Shown here one piece after another: positions 18,651 to 28,600 of a stretch of 41,681 nt of DNA (its first letter is position 1; each line of letters begins with the position of its first letter). The notes under the pieces are model-generated. The model made no database searches and was not told the origin of the DNA. It saw only the letters and a list, made by a program, of their open reading frames with translations. The translations under genes and the position numbers were made by a program. Where the stretch lies: contig JALSKP010000703.1 in NCBI GenBank assembly GCA_026988815.1, forward strand, positions 1 to 41,681. The letters are read 5' to 3'. The DNA is from Myxococcales bacterium. GTDB lineage: Bacteria; Myxococcota_A; Bradymonadia; Bradymonadales; Bradymonadaceae.

Positions 18651-20905
18651 ATAAGCTTGAGGCTTTTAAGAAGGGCCTTTTTCACATCGCTATCTTTTTC
18701 GATTTTGGCGCGATTCTCAATCCCTTTCTTAGAACTTTTATCCTTAAGTTCGACAAGGGTTTTAATGGTCGTCAGACGTACGCGACGATTGGTATCGTCA
18801 AGCATATTTACCAGCAATTCTGTTGCGGCTGGATGTTTTGTCGCACCCAATGCCCGAATCGCGGCGAGCTGCAAAGGCTCGTGATCATCGTTAAGACGAA
18901 GCGCGATCGAGGTCACGGCCGACTCATCTTTAAAGGTACCCAGTTGTATAATCGCAGCTTCTTGAACAAATTTGGACGAGTCCGAAACGCGTCCAGAAAG
19001 CAGTGAGATTACATCGCGGACGCCACGTTTATCCTCTCTGGAGATTAAATTTCCGAGTGCCGTAAGGACAGCGGCACGTACGCCTTCATCTGATGAGGAG
19101 GCCAACGCTTTTATTTTATCCCATGCGAAGGTTTCGCCCCGTCGGCCCAAAGATGAAATTGCACCCGCTTGAACGGCGGGCGTTGTATCACCCAACATTT
19201 TTGTCAGTTCGTCCGTGAGAACGCCTTCCTTTAGAAAACCGATTGCATAGGCGACGTCGGCTCGTACGTTATTGTCGCGGTCTTTTAACATGCCTTTGAG
19301 GGCTTTTTCTGCATCTTTGTTCGCGTATCGACCGATTGCTCGCGCACTCGCGCCACGGATTCCAGAATCGGAATTTTTCAGACCCGTTTTGAGAACGGCA
19401 AATATTTTAGAACTCTTTCCTTCTTTGGACGCTTTTTCTCCAAGTGCGAGATAGGCCAAACGTTGGATGAATTTGTTCGAAGATTTTGTTTGTTCTGAAA
19501 TTATTTTTGAGTTTTGGGCGGTCATGATCGCATAGCCTGCATTATCGGTTTTGCGTGGATAGGATTTTGAAAGCTTGGCTATTGCAGGCAGGGACTCGGT
19601 TTTCTTCAAGGAAGATAACTGATTTAGCGCTTCTAATTGTCGTTTTACTTTTCTATTGGTGAGTAGTTTTTCCAAAGAAATTCTAGCCGATCCTAGCTTC
19701 ATAGCGCCGAGTTTTACGATAGCATCAAGAGCAATATCGTTGTTGGCGTTGTTGGAGAGGTAGGTAAGACCGACGACTTTGTTTTCTTTTTTCTTATTGG
19801 AAAGAAGACCAGCAATTTTCAGTTTGGTATCTGAATTTACTTTTTTATCGGTTAAGGCTTTAATAAGAGTCGGGTTTTCGTTCAATGCACTCAGCGCATC
19901 GGTTGCCGCAAAGGCGATTTTTTTCGTTTTGCTGCTCAGCTTAGTATTTAGAATCGCGATACTATCGGGTGAGGATTTTGATTTTCCTAACACACCCATC
20001 GCCTTGATCGCTTGGGCCTGGGTGCCTTTATTGATAAGATAGTAGGTTTTTTGAATGCTATATTTTTTATTTTTTGCGAGGCTTAAAAAATCAGCAGCTT
20101 GAAGCACAATTTTTGGATTTTTATCACTTTTCATGACACCCAAAACCGCATTTAAGACTTTGTCTTGGTTACGTTTTTTTTCTAGAACCTTCATCGCCGT
20201 TTTTCGAATCGAGGCGCTATTATGTTTTAGGAGAGGGAGCAGCTTTTCGACAAAGGGAAGACCTAAAGTCGGAAGAAGTTTTGCCACAGTACCGACCGTA
20301 TAGGGATCTGGGGAGTTGAGATATCCATAAACCTGTTTTCTGAGGGTGGGATCTTTGGTTGACCAAGACTTGATGATCTCATGACTGGACGCGATTTTCC
20401 CGTCAGGCAATTGAACCTGGATGGAATTACTTTTGATATTTGGAAGGACCTTCCAAAGCGGCATTATCAGGGTGTATGCGGAAAAGGGAACATCCTTACG
20501 TTTTAACAACGCGCTCGTATACCCGGGAAAGGAGACGCCACTGACGCCCATTTCTGTCAGCGTATACACTGTTTCTGCGATGATAATGACGGCATAGGGC
20601 ATTTTCGCGGCTGAAATTTTGATAGAAACGCGCGCATTGGAGGGACTGGATCCCGAAACTGAGATCGTTGAACTGCCGTAGGTTGATCGCTTTGCTTTTT
20701 TCAGCGCGTTGAAGGCAGTGATGATCGTACTTTTGGACGCATTTCCTTTGAGGGAAGCGTTAGGTTTGGGAACAAGGACCCAATCGGTTTTCGAGCCAAT
20801 TTCTACTTTCTGGTAGCTAAATAGAACGTTTCCAGCATCGGCATACAACGAGGTTGTCGCGAAGAAAACGAAAATGAAGGGGAGAATATATTTAGACATG
20901 ATCAC
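18647..20905 (-). CDS. Secreted HEAT-repeat protein
   Basis: Signal peptide; many HEAT repeats, e.g. IRGASARAIGRYANKDAEKALKGMLKDRDNNVRADVAYAIGFL, VQAGAISSLGRRG, LAAIRALGATKHPAATELLVNMLDDTNRRVRLTTIKTL. Confidence 0.88.
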   Translation of the reverse strand: MIMSKYILPFIFVFFATTSLYADAGNVLFSYQKVEIGSKTDWVLVPKPNASLKGNASKSTIITAFNALKKAKRSTYGSSTISVSGSSPSNARVSIKISAAKMPYAVIIIAETVYTLTEMGVSGVSFPGYTSALLKRKDVPFSAYTLIMPLWKVLPNIKSNSIQVQLPDGKIASSHEIIKSWSTKDPTLRKQVYGYLNSPDPYTVGTVAKLLPTLGLPFVEKLLPLLKHNSASIRKTAMKVLEKKRNQDKVLNAVLGVMKSDKNPKIVLQAADFLSLAKNKKYSIQKTYYLINKGTQAQAIKAMGVLGKSKSSPDSIAILNTKLSSKTKKIAFAATDALSALNENPTLIKALTDKKVNSDTKLKIAGLLSNKKKENKVVGLTYLSNNANNDIALDAIVKLGAMKLGSARISLEKLLTNRKVKRQLEALNQLSSLKKTESLPAIAKLSKSYPRKTDNAGYAIMTAQNSKIISEQTKSSNKFIQRLAYLALGEKASKEGKSSKIFAVLKTGLKNSDSGIRGASARAIGRYANKDAEKALKGMLKDRDNNVRADVAYAIGFLKEGVLTDELTKMLGDTTPAVQAGAISSLGRRGETFAWDKIKALASSSDEGVRAAVLTALGNLISREDKRGVRDVISLLSGRVSDSSKFVQEAAIIQLGTFKDESAVTSIALRLNDDHEPLQLAAIRALGATKHPAATELLVNMLDDTNRRVRLTTIKTLVELKDKSSKKGIENRAKIEKDSDVKKALLKSLKLI

Positions 20906-20964
20906 CTCGATTTGGATCTATGTTTATAACAGGTTTATTCAAGATCCCATTCCTGGAAGGGAGC

Positions 20965-20998
20965 TAAAAAAAATCCCGCCAATTTGCGGGGTAAAAAT
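20965..20998 (-). terminator. Rho-independent terminator for the zinc-ribbon gene
   Basis: Minus strand reads TTTTTACCCCGCAAATTGGCGGGATTTTTTT: GC stem plus T tract just downstream of the 21038 stop. Confidence 0.7.
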
Positions 20999-21037
20999 AG
21001 GGTGTAACTTCATAAAATCATATGAAATCAAGCGTGT

Positions 21038-21244
21038 TTAAAACTCAAGAACACCAGCTCTTGCACCGCTAATTGCGACAAGGGTATTGCATTTGCCATC
21101 CTGGCATAGCCAGAACATACCGCTTGCGCCTTTGTCTCTTAGGATTTTTGAAACGACCATGTCTGTTTCACATTCGGGACACAACTTTTTGTTGCGTGCA
21201 CCTTTTTTATTTGAAGCGATTTTTGCTGGTTTTTTAGTTGCCAT
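21038..21244 (-). CDS. Small zinc-ribbon-like protein
   Basis: LCPECETDMVVSKI...MFWLCQDGKCNTLV: CxxC and CxxxxC pairs. Confidence 0.7.
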   Translation of the reverse strand: MATKKPAKIASNKKGARNKKLCPECETDMVVSKILRDKGASGMFWLCQDGKCNTLVAISGARAGVLEF

Positions 21245-21357
21245 TCTTCACCTCGAACGTTGGCTTTTAAGTAAATAATGTTGGAGACTCGCTCCAAGGC
21301 CGACATGGGTACCCTAAGTAGATTCAATAGTCAATTATCCTATTGAGTAAGAGATTT

Positions 21358-21386
21358 TTGACACCAAGAATTTAAATCATTACAGT
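21358..21386 (+). promoter_or_regulatory. Sigma70-like promoter upstream of the 21421 gene
   Basis: TTGACA, 17-nt spacer, TACAGT, 34 nt before ATG. Confidence 0.6.
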
Positions 21387-21420
21387 CATTCCACCTTACA
21401 GACCACCGGAGATAAGAACT

Positions 21421-21603
21421 ATGAGCAAGAGTAACACTACGTTGAACACAGAAGATATCCGTTTTGAACACGAAGTTTTGGAAATTCGCCTCGGACAATT
21501 AGATAAACATCTTTCCCTTTCTCCAGAAGAAAAATACGAAAAACAAGTGATCAAGAAACGTAAACTTGCCCTCAAAGACCAACTTAACCAAAACCCCTCA
21601 TAA
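21421..21603 (+). CDS. DUF465/YdcH-like small protein
   Basis: FEHEVLEIRLGQLDKH...EKQVIKKRKLALKDQLNQ resembles the DUF465 hairpin (KKrKLalKDei). Confidence 0.65.
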   Translation: MSKSNTTLNTEDIRFEHEVLEIRLGQLDKHLSLSPEEKYEKQVIKKRKLALKDQLNQNPS

Positions 21604-21666
21604 TTTGAGCTAGGCACCTGCCTAAATTCTGGTTAAAACGCACCAACCCGACCTTAGGTTCAAGAA

Positions 21667-22125
21667 TTGAGCGATCTTACTCACCACTCCAAACTACATA
21701 TCCCTGACGATTGCACAGATCCGATTGGTGAAATTGAAATTTTCTTAAGGGTGAATGGATACACCATCACCGTTGATGGTGATGGACTCGTTGCACAACG
21801 AGGAGAGAAAGGTAGGGGATTTTGGACCAGCGATCTCACGATTTTGCCAACAACCCTGGAAGCGCAAAAATCTGATCAATACGTCGATATCAACTACACC
21901 GTCGATACAAGCGGGCAAATTTTAAATCAGATTGAAAAGCAACTTTGGAAACGCGAAGCTCTTGCTATTCAGACCTTTCTTGAAGGCGGTCCGATTGAGA
22001 ATTTTAAAGAATCTCAACGCCTTATGGCCGATGATATTCGTGCGCGATTTATGAAACGGGGATTTTATCTCTCTGTCGCTTTGGCTTTTATTCTGTTCAT
22101 TGTCGGATTCCTTATTCTGAAATGA
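21667..22125 (+). CDS. Hypothetical protein with C-terminal TM helix
   Basis: TTG start, ends FYLSVALAFILFIVGFLILK; overlaps the next ORF by 4 nt (ATGA). Confidence 0.65.
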   Translation: MSDLTHHSKLHIPDDCTDPIGEIEIFLRVNGYTITVDGDGLVAQRGEKGRGFWTSDLTILPTTLEAQKSDQYVDINYTVDTSGQILNQIEKQLWKREALAIQTFLEGGPIENFKESQRLMADDIRARFMKRGFYLSVALAFILFIVGFLILK

Positions 22126-23009
22126 AAAAAAAGCACATCCTAGAAATTGTAAAGGGATCTACTTCTTACTCCGTAGAAATAAGCCTCAATAAAGGTATTA
22201 TCGGGCGAGGACCTAAATCCGATATTCGTATTCCCTTTTCGACGATCAGCAGCTCCCATTTGGAATTTCAAAAACGAGCTGAAGGTTTCTTTTTTCGCGA
22301 TCTGGGCAGCACCAACGGAACATTTTTAGGAGGACAAAAAATCGTCCCCTTGGAATGGATAAAAATTGATCATGAAATAACCCTCAATATCGTTGATACG
22401 GTGTTGATCTTTCGGAGCGAATTTAATGAGGTCGCCCATTTCACAATGGTCCAATCGGGAACCCTTGCCCGCAAACTTCTCATGGATACTGTCGATGACG
22501 GAAGCGACGCATTCTTGGAAGCGGTATCTGGACCTAATAAAGGCGTCCGATTGGTGTTACATGATGGCATTGAACAAACGGAGTTGGGCGGCGCCACTGG
22601 CGACTTTTCTTTTCCTCCAATGACGCCCGCGGTTGTGGCGACCATTATTCGAGAAGGGGAGGGGTTTTCAATCCTGCCTGTTGATACAATCTTCATCGAT
22701 GCCTTTCCTACGCGCGTAAAAAGCAAACTCAGTCACGGTGATCGCATTGAGATGGGGAAAATCACCTTTCTTTTCCAAGATCCCCTTGAGGCCTATTTTA
22801 AGGAGCTTGCAAACGAAGGCGAAAAAAAGGAAGTGATCGCGCAATCTGAACCGATTGTTGGCGAAATTGATCTTGAGAAAGAAGCGCCAAAAAGTCGAGT
22901 GATGGGTGGACCCAAAGCTAAAAAGAAAAAAGATTTCTTTCTTATTTTTGTTGTTTTGGTGGTGGTCGGTGTCGCGATAGTCGTCGTTGGCGCCGTTCTA
23001 TCGCTTTAG
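22122..23009 (+). CDS. FHA-domain protein with C-terminal membrane anchor
   Basis: IIGRGPKSDIRIPFSTISSSHLEF...RDLGSTNGTFLGGQKI (GR, SxxH, NGT); tail FFLIFVVLVVVGVAIVVVGAVL. Confidence 0.88.
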   Translation: MKKKHILEIVKGSTSYSVEISLNKGIIGRGPKSDIRIPFSTISSSHLEFQKRAEGFFFRDLGSTNGTFLGGQKIVPLEWIKIDHEITLNIVDTVLIFRSEFNEVAHFTMVQSGTLARKLLMDTVDDGSDAFLEAVSGPNKGVRLVLHDGIEQTELGGATGDFSFPPMTPAVVATIIREGEGFSILPVDTIFIDAFPTRVKSKLSHGDRIEMGKITFLFQDPLEAYFKELANEGEKKEVIAQSEPIVGEIDLEKEAPKSRVMGGPKAKKKKDFFLIFVVLVVVGVAIVVVGAVLSL

Positions 23010-23010
23010 G

Positions 23011-23568
23011 TTAGATTTCGGTAATCTGGGCGACTTTTGCGTCGAGGTAGGCATCAATTTTCTTCGAATACTCCTCCGTTAAGCCGTTAATTTTTTCGTA
23101 GGCTTTGTGCTCATCGTCCTCAGAAATATCACCCTCTTTCTGGAGCTCCTTAATCATATCATTGGCATCACGACGCGAGTTTCTGAGCGAAATCTTGTGA
23201 TCCTCGCCGTGTCGCCTCGCTTGTTTTCCAAGTTCGATACGTCTTTCGCCCGTCAGTGAAGGGATGGGCACACGAATAAGGGTTCCATCATTGGATGGAT
23301 TGAGTCCCAATTGGGAGGACGAAATCGCGCGTTCAATATCGTTAATAATCGTCGATTCCCAGGGCTGTATCGTTATCATCCGAGGGTCGGGAGCACGCAA
23401 AGTTGCAACCTGACTTAATGGACTCATATTTCCATAATAGTCGATTCGAACATCATCAAGCATGGAAATATTTGCTCTACCTGTTCGGATTTTTGCAAGC
23501 TCTTTGCGCAGCCCTTGAATGGTCTTATCAAAGGACTCCCTGAGTTCGTTCACTACGTCATTCATCAT
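23011..23568 (-). CDS. frr: Ribosome recycling factor
   Basis: ELAKIRTGRANISMLDDVRIDYYGNMSPLSQVATLRAPDPRMITIQPWE...LTGERRIELGKQARRHGEDHKISLRNSRRDAND. Confidence 0.96.
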   Translation of the reverse strand: MMNDVVNELRESFDKTIQGLRKELAKIRTGRANISMLDDVRIDYYGNMSPLSQVATLRAPDPRMITIQPWESTIINDIERAISSSQLGLNPSNDGTLIRVPIPSLTGERRIELGKQARRHGEDHKISLRNSRRDANDMIKELQKEGDISEDDEHKAYEKINGLTEEYSKKIDAYLDAKVAQITEI

Positions 23569-23577
23569 ACAATTCTC

Positions 23578-24822
23578 CTATTCTTCTTCTTTGGGGGCGC
23601 GATGGTTTAAGGGCGCCGCTTGGTCCAAACGAGGATGATTATCTTTAAAGTCGTCGACACACGTTCCTTTGGCATCCATATGCTTAAGGAGAGCAACGGT
23701 GCCCCAAATTGCCGTTAACACATCTTTGGTATGACCCAATTCACTGATGGTATGCATATTTCGAATTGGAAATCCAATCGATGTGGTTGCCGCATCGATC
23801 GAGGCCAAGAAAGGTGCCATGGCGTCCGTTCCCGTATCTCTACCACCGTGGGTTTCCTGAAAAGGAATGCCCTCTTTTTGGCAGGCTTCTTTATAAAGAA
23901 GATTGAGATAGGGGGACGTTACCGACCCCGTTTTTACGGTGAAGCCTTCGGCCATTTTGATAGGTGTCATTCGTCGATCTCCGATTCCCGGAGCAGCTTT
24001 ATAGTCGTGGGTCACATCAGCGCCAATGACAGCATTGGGTCGTAATTCGCCCGCGGCAACGCGACTACCAAAACGTCCAATTTCTTCGTGAGAGGCCATC
24101 GTATAAAGAACGCGAATGTTTTTTAAGCCGCCGCCTTCTTCAATAATACGTGCGACCTCAGCTGCTACAAAACATCCTAAACCGTTATCAAGATAGGCAC
24201 CGTAGAAGGTGTCAGGAGAAAACCCCTTCTTAATGGGACGGTTGAGAATGATGGGATCTCCAGGTTGAATACCCAAAGCCTCGATTTGCGCTTTGGGCTT
24301 ATCGCCGTGAATTTGAAGCTCAAGATAAAGCATCGTTTTCTTTATGCCACGATCACCGCTTCTCAATTTTGCGTCGGCGAAATGGATTGCCCCAATGGCC
24401 TCGATCGTTCCACCTTCAATGATACGAAAGCTGCCTAATTTATCGGGATCTTCGGAAAAAAGTTGAACTTCATGTCCGATAAGCGTTGTTGGTAAAAAAG
24501 AATCGCTATCAATCCAGATTTTTCCGTCTTCTCCAATCGTTCTTACTTGCATCCTGATTTTATCGGCATGGCCAATAATCATCACTGTAAATGCATCCCT
24601 ATCATCTGGTTTTGAGTCAAACACAACACCGGCATTGCCAACAAAGCGATGGGTTTTCCAGCCTTTGGGCGCAAAGGTTTTGAAGTAGGGCTCTAAAATA
24701 CCATGCGTCATCGCGCCTTCTAATCCGATGGGACTCGGCGCGCTAAGAATCGATTTCATTAAATCGAATTGGGTCTGGGGCATGGATGCTTCCCAAGGTT
24801 TTTTTGTTTTTTCAGTACTCAC
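23578..24822 (-). CDS. M42-family metallopeptidase
   Basis: IIGHADKIRMQVRTIGEDGKIW, AYLDNGLGCFVAAEV, HEEIGRFGSR, IGADVTHDYKAAPGIGDRRM, GRDTGTDAMAP, IRNMHTISELGHTKDV. Confidence 0.85.
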   Translation of the reverse strand: MSTEKTKKPWEASMPQTQFDLMKSILSAPSPIGLEGAMTHGILEPYFKTFAPKGWKTHRFVGNAGVVFDSKPDDRDAFTVMIIGHADKIRMQVRTIGEDGKIWIDSDSFLPTTLIGHEVQLFSEDPDKLGSFRIIEGGTIEAIGAIHFADAKLRSGDRGIKKTMLYLELQIHGDKPKAQIEALGIQPGDPIILNRPIKKGFSPDTFYGAYLDNGLGCFVAAEVARIIEEGGGLKNIRVLYTMASHEEIGRFGSRVAAGELRPNAVIGADVTHDYKAAPGIGDRRMTPIKMAEGFTVKTGSVTSPYLNLLYKEACQKEGIPFQETHGGRDTGTDAMAPFLASIDAATTSIGFPIRNMHTISELGHTKDVLTAIWGTVALLKHMDAKGTCVDDFKDNHPRLDQAAPLNHRAPKEEE

Positions 24823-24896
24823 GTCGACTCCTTACAACTTTACGCATTAAATTCGCGACACCGTACCAACCTCTATTTAAATATGCATCTGAAAAA

Positions 24897-25277
24897 TCAG
24901 CTTTCTACACACGCACTAAGCTCAATTTCGATTTTCATTCTCTCATCGATCAAATCACAAATAATCGCCGTTGCCGCGGGTCGATTTTCTGAAAAATACT
25001 TACCAAAAAGAGGGCTTACCTTCTCAAAGATATCGCCGCTCTTCACATAATAGCGAACGCGTACAACATCATTCTTGTCCAAACCAAATTGGGAAAGCGC
25101 CTCATCTATGTTTTTAAAACACTGAGCAGTTTGTTCAATAGGATCTTCGCTGATGGTGTGCCTTTGATAATCAAATCCGGTCGTCCCAGACACGTAAACA
25201 ACATTGCCATGTTGAACCGCCCTCACGTACCCAGCGTATTTTTCCCACTTCGATCCGCTGTCATATTCACGTCTCAT
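24897..25277 (-). CDS. RidA (YjgF/YER057c/UK114) family protein
   Basis: AVQHGNVVYVSGTTG...EQTAQCFKNIDEALSQFGLDKNDVVRVRYYVK...FGKYFSENRPAATAI. Confidence 0.9.
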   Translation of the reverse strand: MRREYDSGSKWEKYAGYVRAVQHGNVVYVSGTTGFDYQRHTISEDPIEQTAQCFKNIDEALSQFGLDKNDVVRVRYYVKSGDIFEKVSPLFGKYFSENRPAATAIICDLIDERMKIEIELSACVES

Positions 25278-25879
25278 CTTAGACCCATCAGTTCGTCGAA
25301 GGATTCTTTGACTTCAATGCGTGGTAAACCGCCTGCATCTAGCAGGTCATCATCCAATTGTTGAATCCGTTCATAGAAAGCCAAACCCACCTCAAGGTAG
25401 GTTTCTTGGGAATTTGAAATGAGCTGAAAAACGACATCTTCAGCGTTGGCAAACCTTTGATTCTCTTCAAAAAGTTGCAAAAGTTTTTCCAAAGTTGGAC
25501 TATCCTTGATGCACACCAAATGGCGAGCGAGCAGGTCGAGGGCCTTTGTCTTCGTCTTTCCTTCAAGACATTTTATTGAAAAATCAACCGCCGTTATTTG
25601 GGAGGATTCCGAATATCGGTTGAGGCGATCCAAAGCTTGCATACGCAAAAACAGCAATTGGGCGACAGGGAAGGCAAGATCACGATCAATATTTTTTAAG
25701 ACCTCACTTAGATTTGCAAAAAGAAACATGGGGTCGATATTCAAGGCGCCTTTGAGAAGGGCGTCGATTTCCACAACCTCCTCATTGGCGGGCCGTGTTC
25801 CCTTTCCAGCCGCGATTTGAGCGATCGCTGCCGCTAATTTTTCGATTAAACCGAGGAGATAGTCGTTTTTAAAAGTCAT
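25274..25879 (-). CDS. Hypothetical protein, possibly DUF6483-like (ORF opens at 25906)
   Basis: MTFKNDYLLGLIEKLAAAIAQIAAGK...; overlaps ridA start by 4 nt. Confidence 0.6.
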   Translation of the reverse strand: MTFKNDYLLGLIEKLAAAIAQIAAGKGTRPANEEVVEIDALLKGALNIDPMFLFANLSEVLKNIDRDLAFPVAQLLFLRMQALDRLNRYSESSQITAVDFSIKCLEGKTKTKALDLLARHLVCIKDSPTLEKLLQLFEENQRFANAEDVVFQLISNSQETYLEVGLAFYERIQQLDDDLLDAGGLPRIEVKESFDELMGLR

Positions 25880-25916
25880 TTTTTTCCTAAATTTCGGATT
25901 TATCAATAACGTGAAA

Positions 25917-25946
25917 TTGACAAAGAAACAAAGGCAGCCCTACAAT
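25917..25946 (+). promoter_or_regulatory. Sigma70-like promoter upstream of the 25972 gene
   Basis: TTGACA, 18-nt spacer, TACAAT, 25 nt before ATG. Confidence 0.65.
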
Positions 25947-25971
25947 AAGCTGAATTCAATAAGGTTAAAGA

Positions 25972-27237
25972 ATGAAACGTCATATCCTAATGCTTGCCGG
26001 CCTCATGGCTCTTTCCTCCTGCGGAGAGGGTGGTGAAAGCATATTTTTGTATTTTATTAATGCGTATAGCGGCTCCGATAATGTGACAATCATTGGTCCA
26101 ACGGGGCCTGTCGTCCAAGGGGCAAAGTTCGGAGATCGCGTGGGCGTTGATACTTCCGGGGCAAGCGCGGTGTGCGCACCGGGCGATCCCTGTATTCCAA
26201 CTGAGTTTGACAGAAATCTAGGTGGGGACTTTATCGCCGTGTTAGACGGCGCGCCTCAGACCTTCGAATTCTCTTATCCGCTTTTTTCGCTCTATCCTCA
26301 AGAAACAGCGACCCTGCTTTTTGCGGGCAGAAACCAAAGCGGTACCTCCGTTGAAACCCATTTGGTGCGTCATACGCAAACAGTAAGTGAGGGTTGTGTG
26401 ATTACCTTCATCAATGCCTTGTCGCTCGATAGTACTCTGACGCTCGAAGACGCGGCCTATAATATCATTCCAGAATTCAAACTCACCCCAGCTCAGGGAG
26501 ATTTCGTCGACGAACGCAATCTTCCTTTCCCCACCCAATGCGGGATTATCGACGATACCTCTAATCCTACCCACATCGCCCTTACACGTGAAGTGATTGC
26601 AAGAGTTGAAGCCGACCCATGGTTTTTCTACTCAGCGTGTGAAGATACCAATCCAGGTTCGGATCAGTCGATTTGTCCGGTGTGGGCCGATCGCGGCGAT
26701 TCAAAACGCTCTAAAGTCTATGGAGGTCCGGCCGTTTCCGCGACACCAAACTCTATAGAATATTATAAATGTGTTCAGTCGGCCATTTCCTTCCAACAAC
26801 CGATGGGGGCCATGATGGGACAGGATGAGTGTCCGGAAAATCCAACTTGGGCAGACGTAAATGTTGATTTTGTGCAATTAGAAGAGTGCAAACGTCCAAT
26901 AAGTAAAGATGTTGAGAACGTTGAGCCTAGTGAGGAAAAACTCCATATTTTCACAATTTTCGCCGGCGAGTTTTGCGAGCCGACCTTCCGAATCAGAACC
27001 CCGCGCTTTGATTCCATCTTTGGACCAAAGAAAGGTAAGAAAGCAAAAGGGCGACACCAAAAAGGAGACCTTATCGAAATGTCTCTTAAAATTGGACCTG
27101 GTAACGAGTATTTCGTCTCTTTCATGGGACGACCTGTGAACCCAATCATCTGGAGATGGGAGTCAGGTACCAGTATCGCAAACCTCAACGATTTCCCTTA
27201 TTCAAACGGGCAGGATGCACGTATCGGCGACTATTAA
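25972..27237 (+). CDS. Hypothetical lipoprotein
   Basis: Lipobox LMALSSCGEGG; many Cys; no family recognised. Confidence 0.7.
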   Translation: MKRHILMLAGLMALSSCGEGGESIFLYFINAYSGSDNVTIIGPTGPVVQGAKFGDRVGVDTSGASAVCAPGDPCIPTEFDRNLGGDFIAVLDGAPQTFEFSYPLFSLYPQETATLLFAGRNQSGTSVETHLVRHTQTVSEGCVITFINALSLDSTLTLEDAAYNIIPEFKLTPAQGDFVDERNLPFPTQCGIIDDTSNPTHIALTREVIARVEADPWFFYSACEDTNPGSDQSICPVWADRGDSKRSKVYGGPAVSATPNSIEYYKCVQSAISFQQPMGAMMGQDECPENPTWADVNVDFVQLEECKRPISKDVENVEPSEEKLHIFTIFAGEFCEPTFRIRTPRFDSIFGPKKGKKAKGRHQKGDLIEMSLKIGPGNEYFVSFMGRPVNPIIWRWESGTSIANLNDFPYSNGQDARIGDY

Positions 27238-28477
27238 AGCCCTTTCCCTTTTTCTCTTGCTTGGGGGCATCCCTGCGTGTGAAAAAGAATCTCCACCCCC
27301 ACCTCTTCGCCCCCTCATTTTTACTGAGCAACAAAACAAAGATCCCAGACTTGCCAAAATTCGTGAAGAGCGCTTTTTAAGAACGCTGATGGGAAAAAAC
27401 ATCCAGGAAAAAATCTCACTCCCCGTACGAAGCGATGATGCTCAAGTTTTTGGTCAAGAGATCTTCCAAAGATTAATTGGTCGAGACAAAGTACTTTGGG
27501 AACACCTTTGGTTTGATGCTTTTGTCTTCGCCCAAGAATATGGAGAATCGATCGCCGATGCGAAAGAACATCGGGATCTGAGCATCGCAAAAACCTCCCC
27601 GCTTTGGGAACAATTTGATCCAGGACAACCTACCCAAGCAAGAAAAAAAGGCCTGGCTTCCTTACTCGAATTTCGAAAACTTGTGCTCGGTCATCCCGAA
27701 CAAGGCGTCGATGCGACACACTATTCTGACAATCTTCTCATCATGCAACTTCGAGAAGCACACATTGAAATCCGATTTAAGATTAAAACCATCGTCAGAA
27801 AAAATAACAAACTTGGATTGCTTTCCACGATTTCGGAAAACAGTTTGCTCTCTTTTATTCGTGTTCTAGGATTTCATCTAAGAGGTGATTTACAAGAACC
27901 TGAAAGCTATTTCATACCTTTAAAGGTCGGCAATTATTGGCGGTATAAACTGACCGAAAATGCCAAGGACCTTAGTGCAAGCGATATTTTTGAAGAAGGC
28001 TTATCCACCCAAAATGGCGCGTCTACAAAAACGATTGAAGTCAAATCGGTCGATAGAATAGAAGGACGACGACTGGTCGAATTTTTAATCTCCTACGACG
28101 ATCAAGAAAAAAAACAATATACCGAGAGATGGTTAACAACTCCGACCATGATCTTTCCTTGTGGTGATCGTTGTGTGAAAAACTTTTCCAATTTGAAGAA
28201 ACTTATTTTTAGCCTAAAAGACCTCCCTCCGCTTTTTTCCTTTGATAATGACGTTTTGGGAAAGAGGACAGAAGAAAGTCTAAATCTGGAATTACCCATG
28301 GGGCAGTTTGACGATGTCTTTGAGATTAACCAAAAAGCATCGCCGAATTCTGTCGATCCCTCAATGAACTATCCTCAGACGATTTATTTAAAACCTCATC
28401 TTGGTATTGTTCGTCGCTCCGTAGAACGCCCCGAAAAGAGGCACGAGCTGTTGATAGCCTATCGTTTACTACCTTAA
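27215..28477 (+). CDS. Hypothetical lipoprotein
   Basis: LFLLLGGIPACEKESPPPP lipobox; overlaps the upstream CDS by 23 nt. Confidence 0.7.
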   Translation: MHVSATIKALSLFLLLGGIPACEKESPPPPLRPLIFTEQQNKDPRLAKIREERFLRTLMGKNIQEKISLPVRSDDAQVFGQEIFQRLIGRDKVLWEHLWFDAFVFAQEYGESIADAKEHRDLSIAKTSPLWEQFDPGQPTQARKKGLASLLEFRKLVLGHPEQGVDATHYSDNLLIMQLREAHIEIRFKIKTIVRKNNKLGLLSTISENSLLSFIRVLGFHLRGDLQEPESYFIPLKVGNYWRYKLTENAKDLSASDIFEEGLSTQNGASTKTIEVKSVDRIEGRRLVEFLISYDDQEKKQYTERWLTTPTMIFPCGDRCVKNFSNLKKLIFSLKDLPPLFSFDNDVLGKRTEESLNLELPMGQFDDVFEINQKASPNSVDPSMNYPQTIYLKPHLGIVRRSVERPEKRHELLIAYRLLP

Positions 28478-28600
28478 TAAGAGTAGACATCTCTGGAATT
28501 TCAACTTAACGTTCTTTTTTTAAAAGGGGTTATCGAAATCAAGGGAATTTCACGAAAAAAAATAGAGGGTTTTGTTTACGTCATCGTTGCGCTTTCTCCT

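Noticed and set aside
22370-22726. 118-aa minus-strand ORF inside the FHA gene
   Set aside because: Overlaps a clear FHA protein; composition looks like antisense translation.
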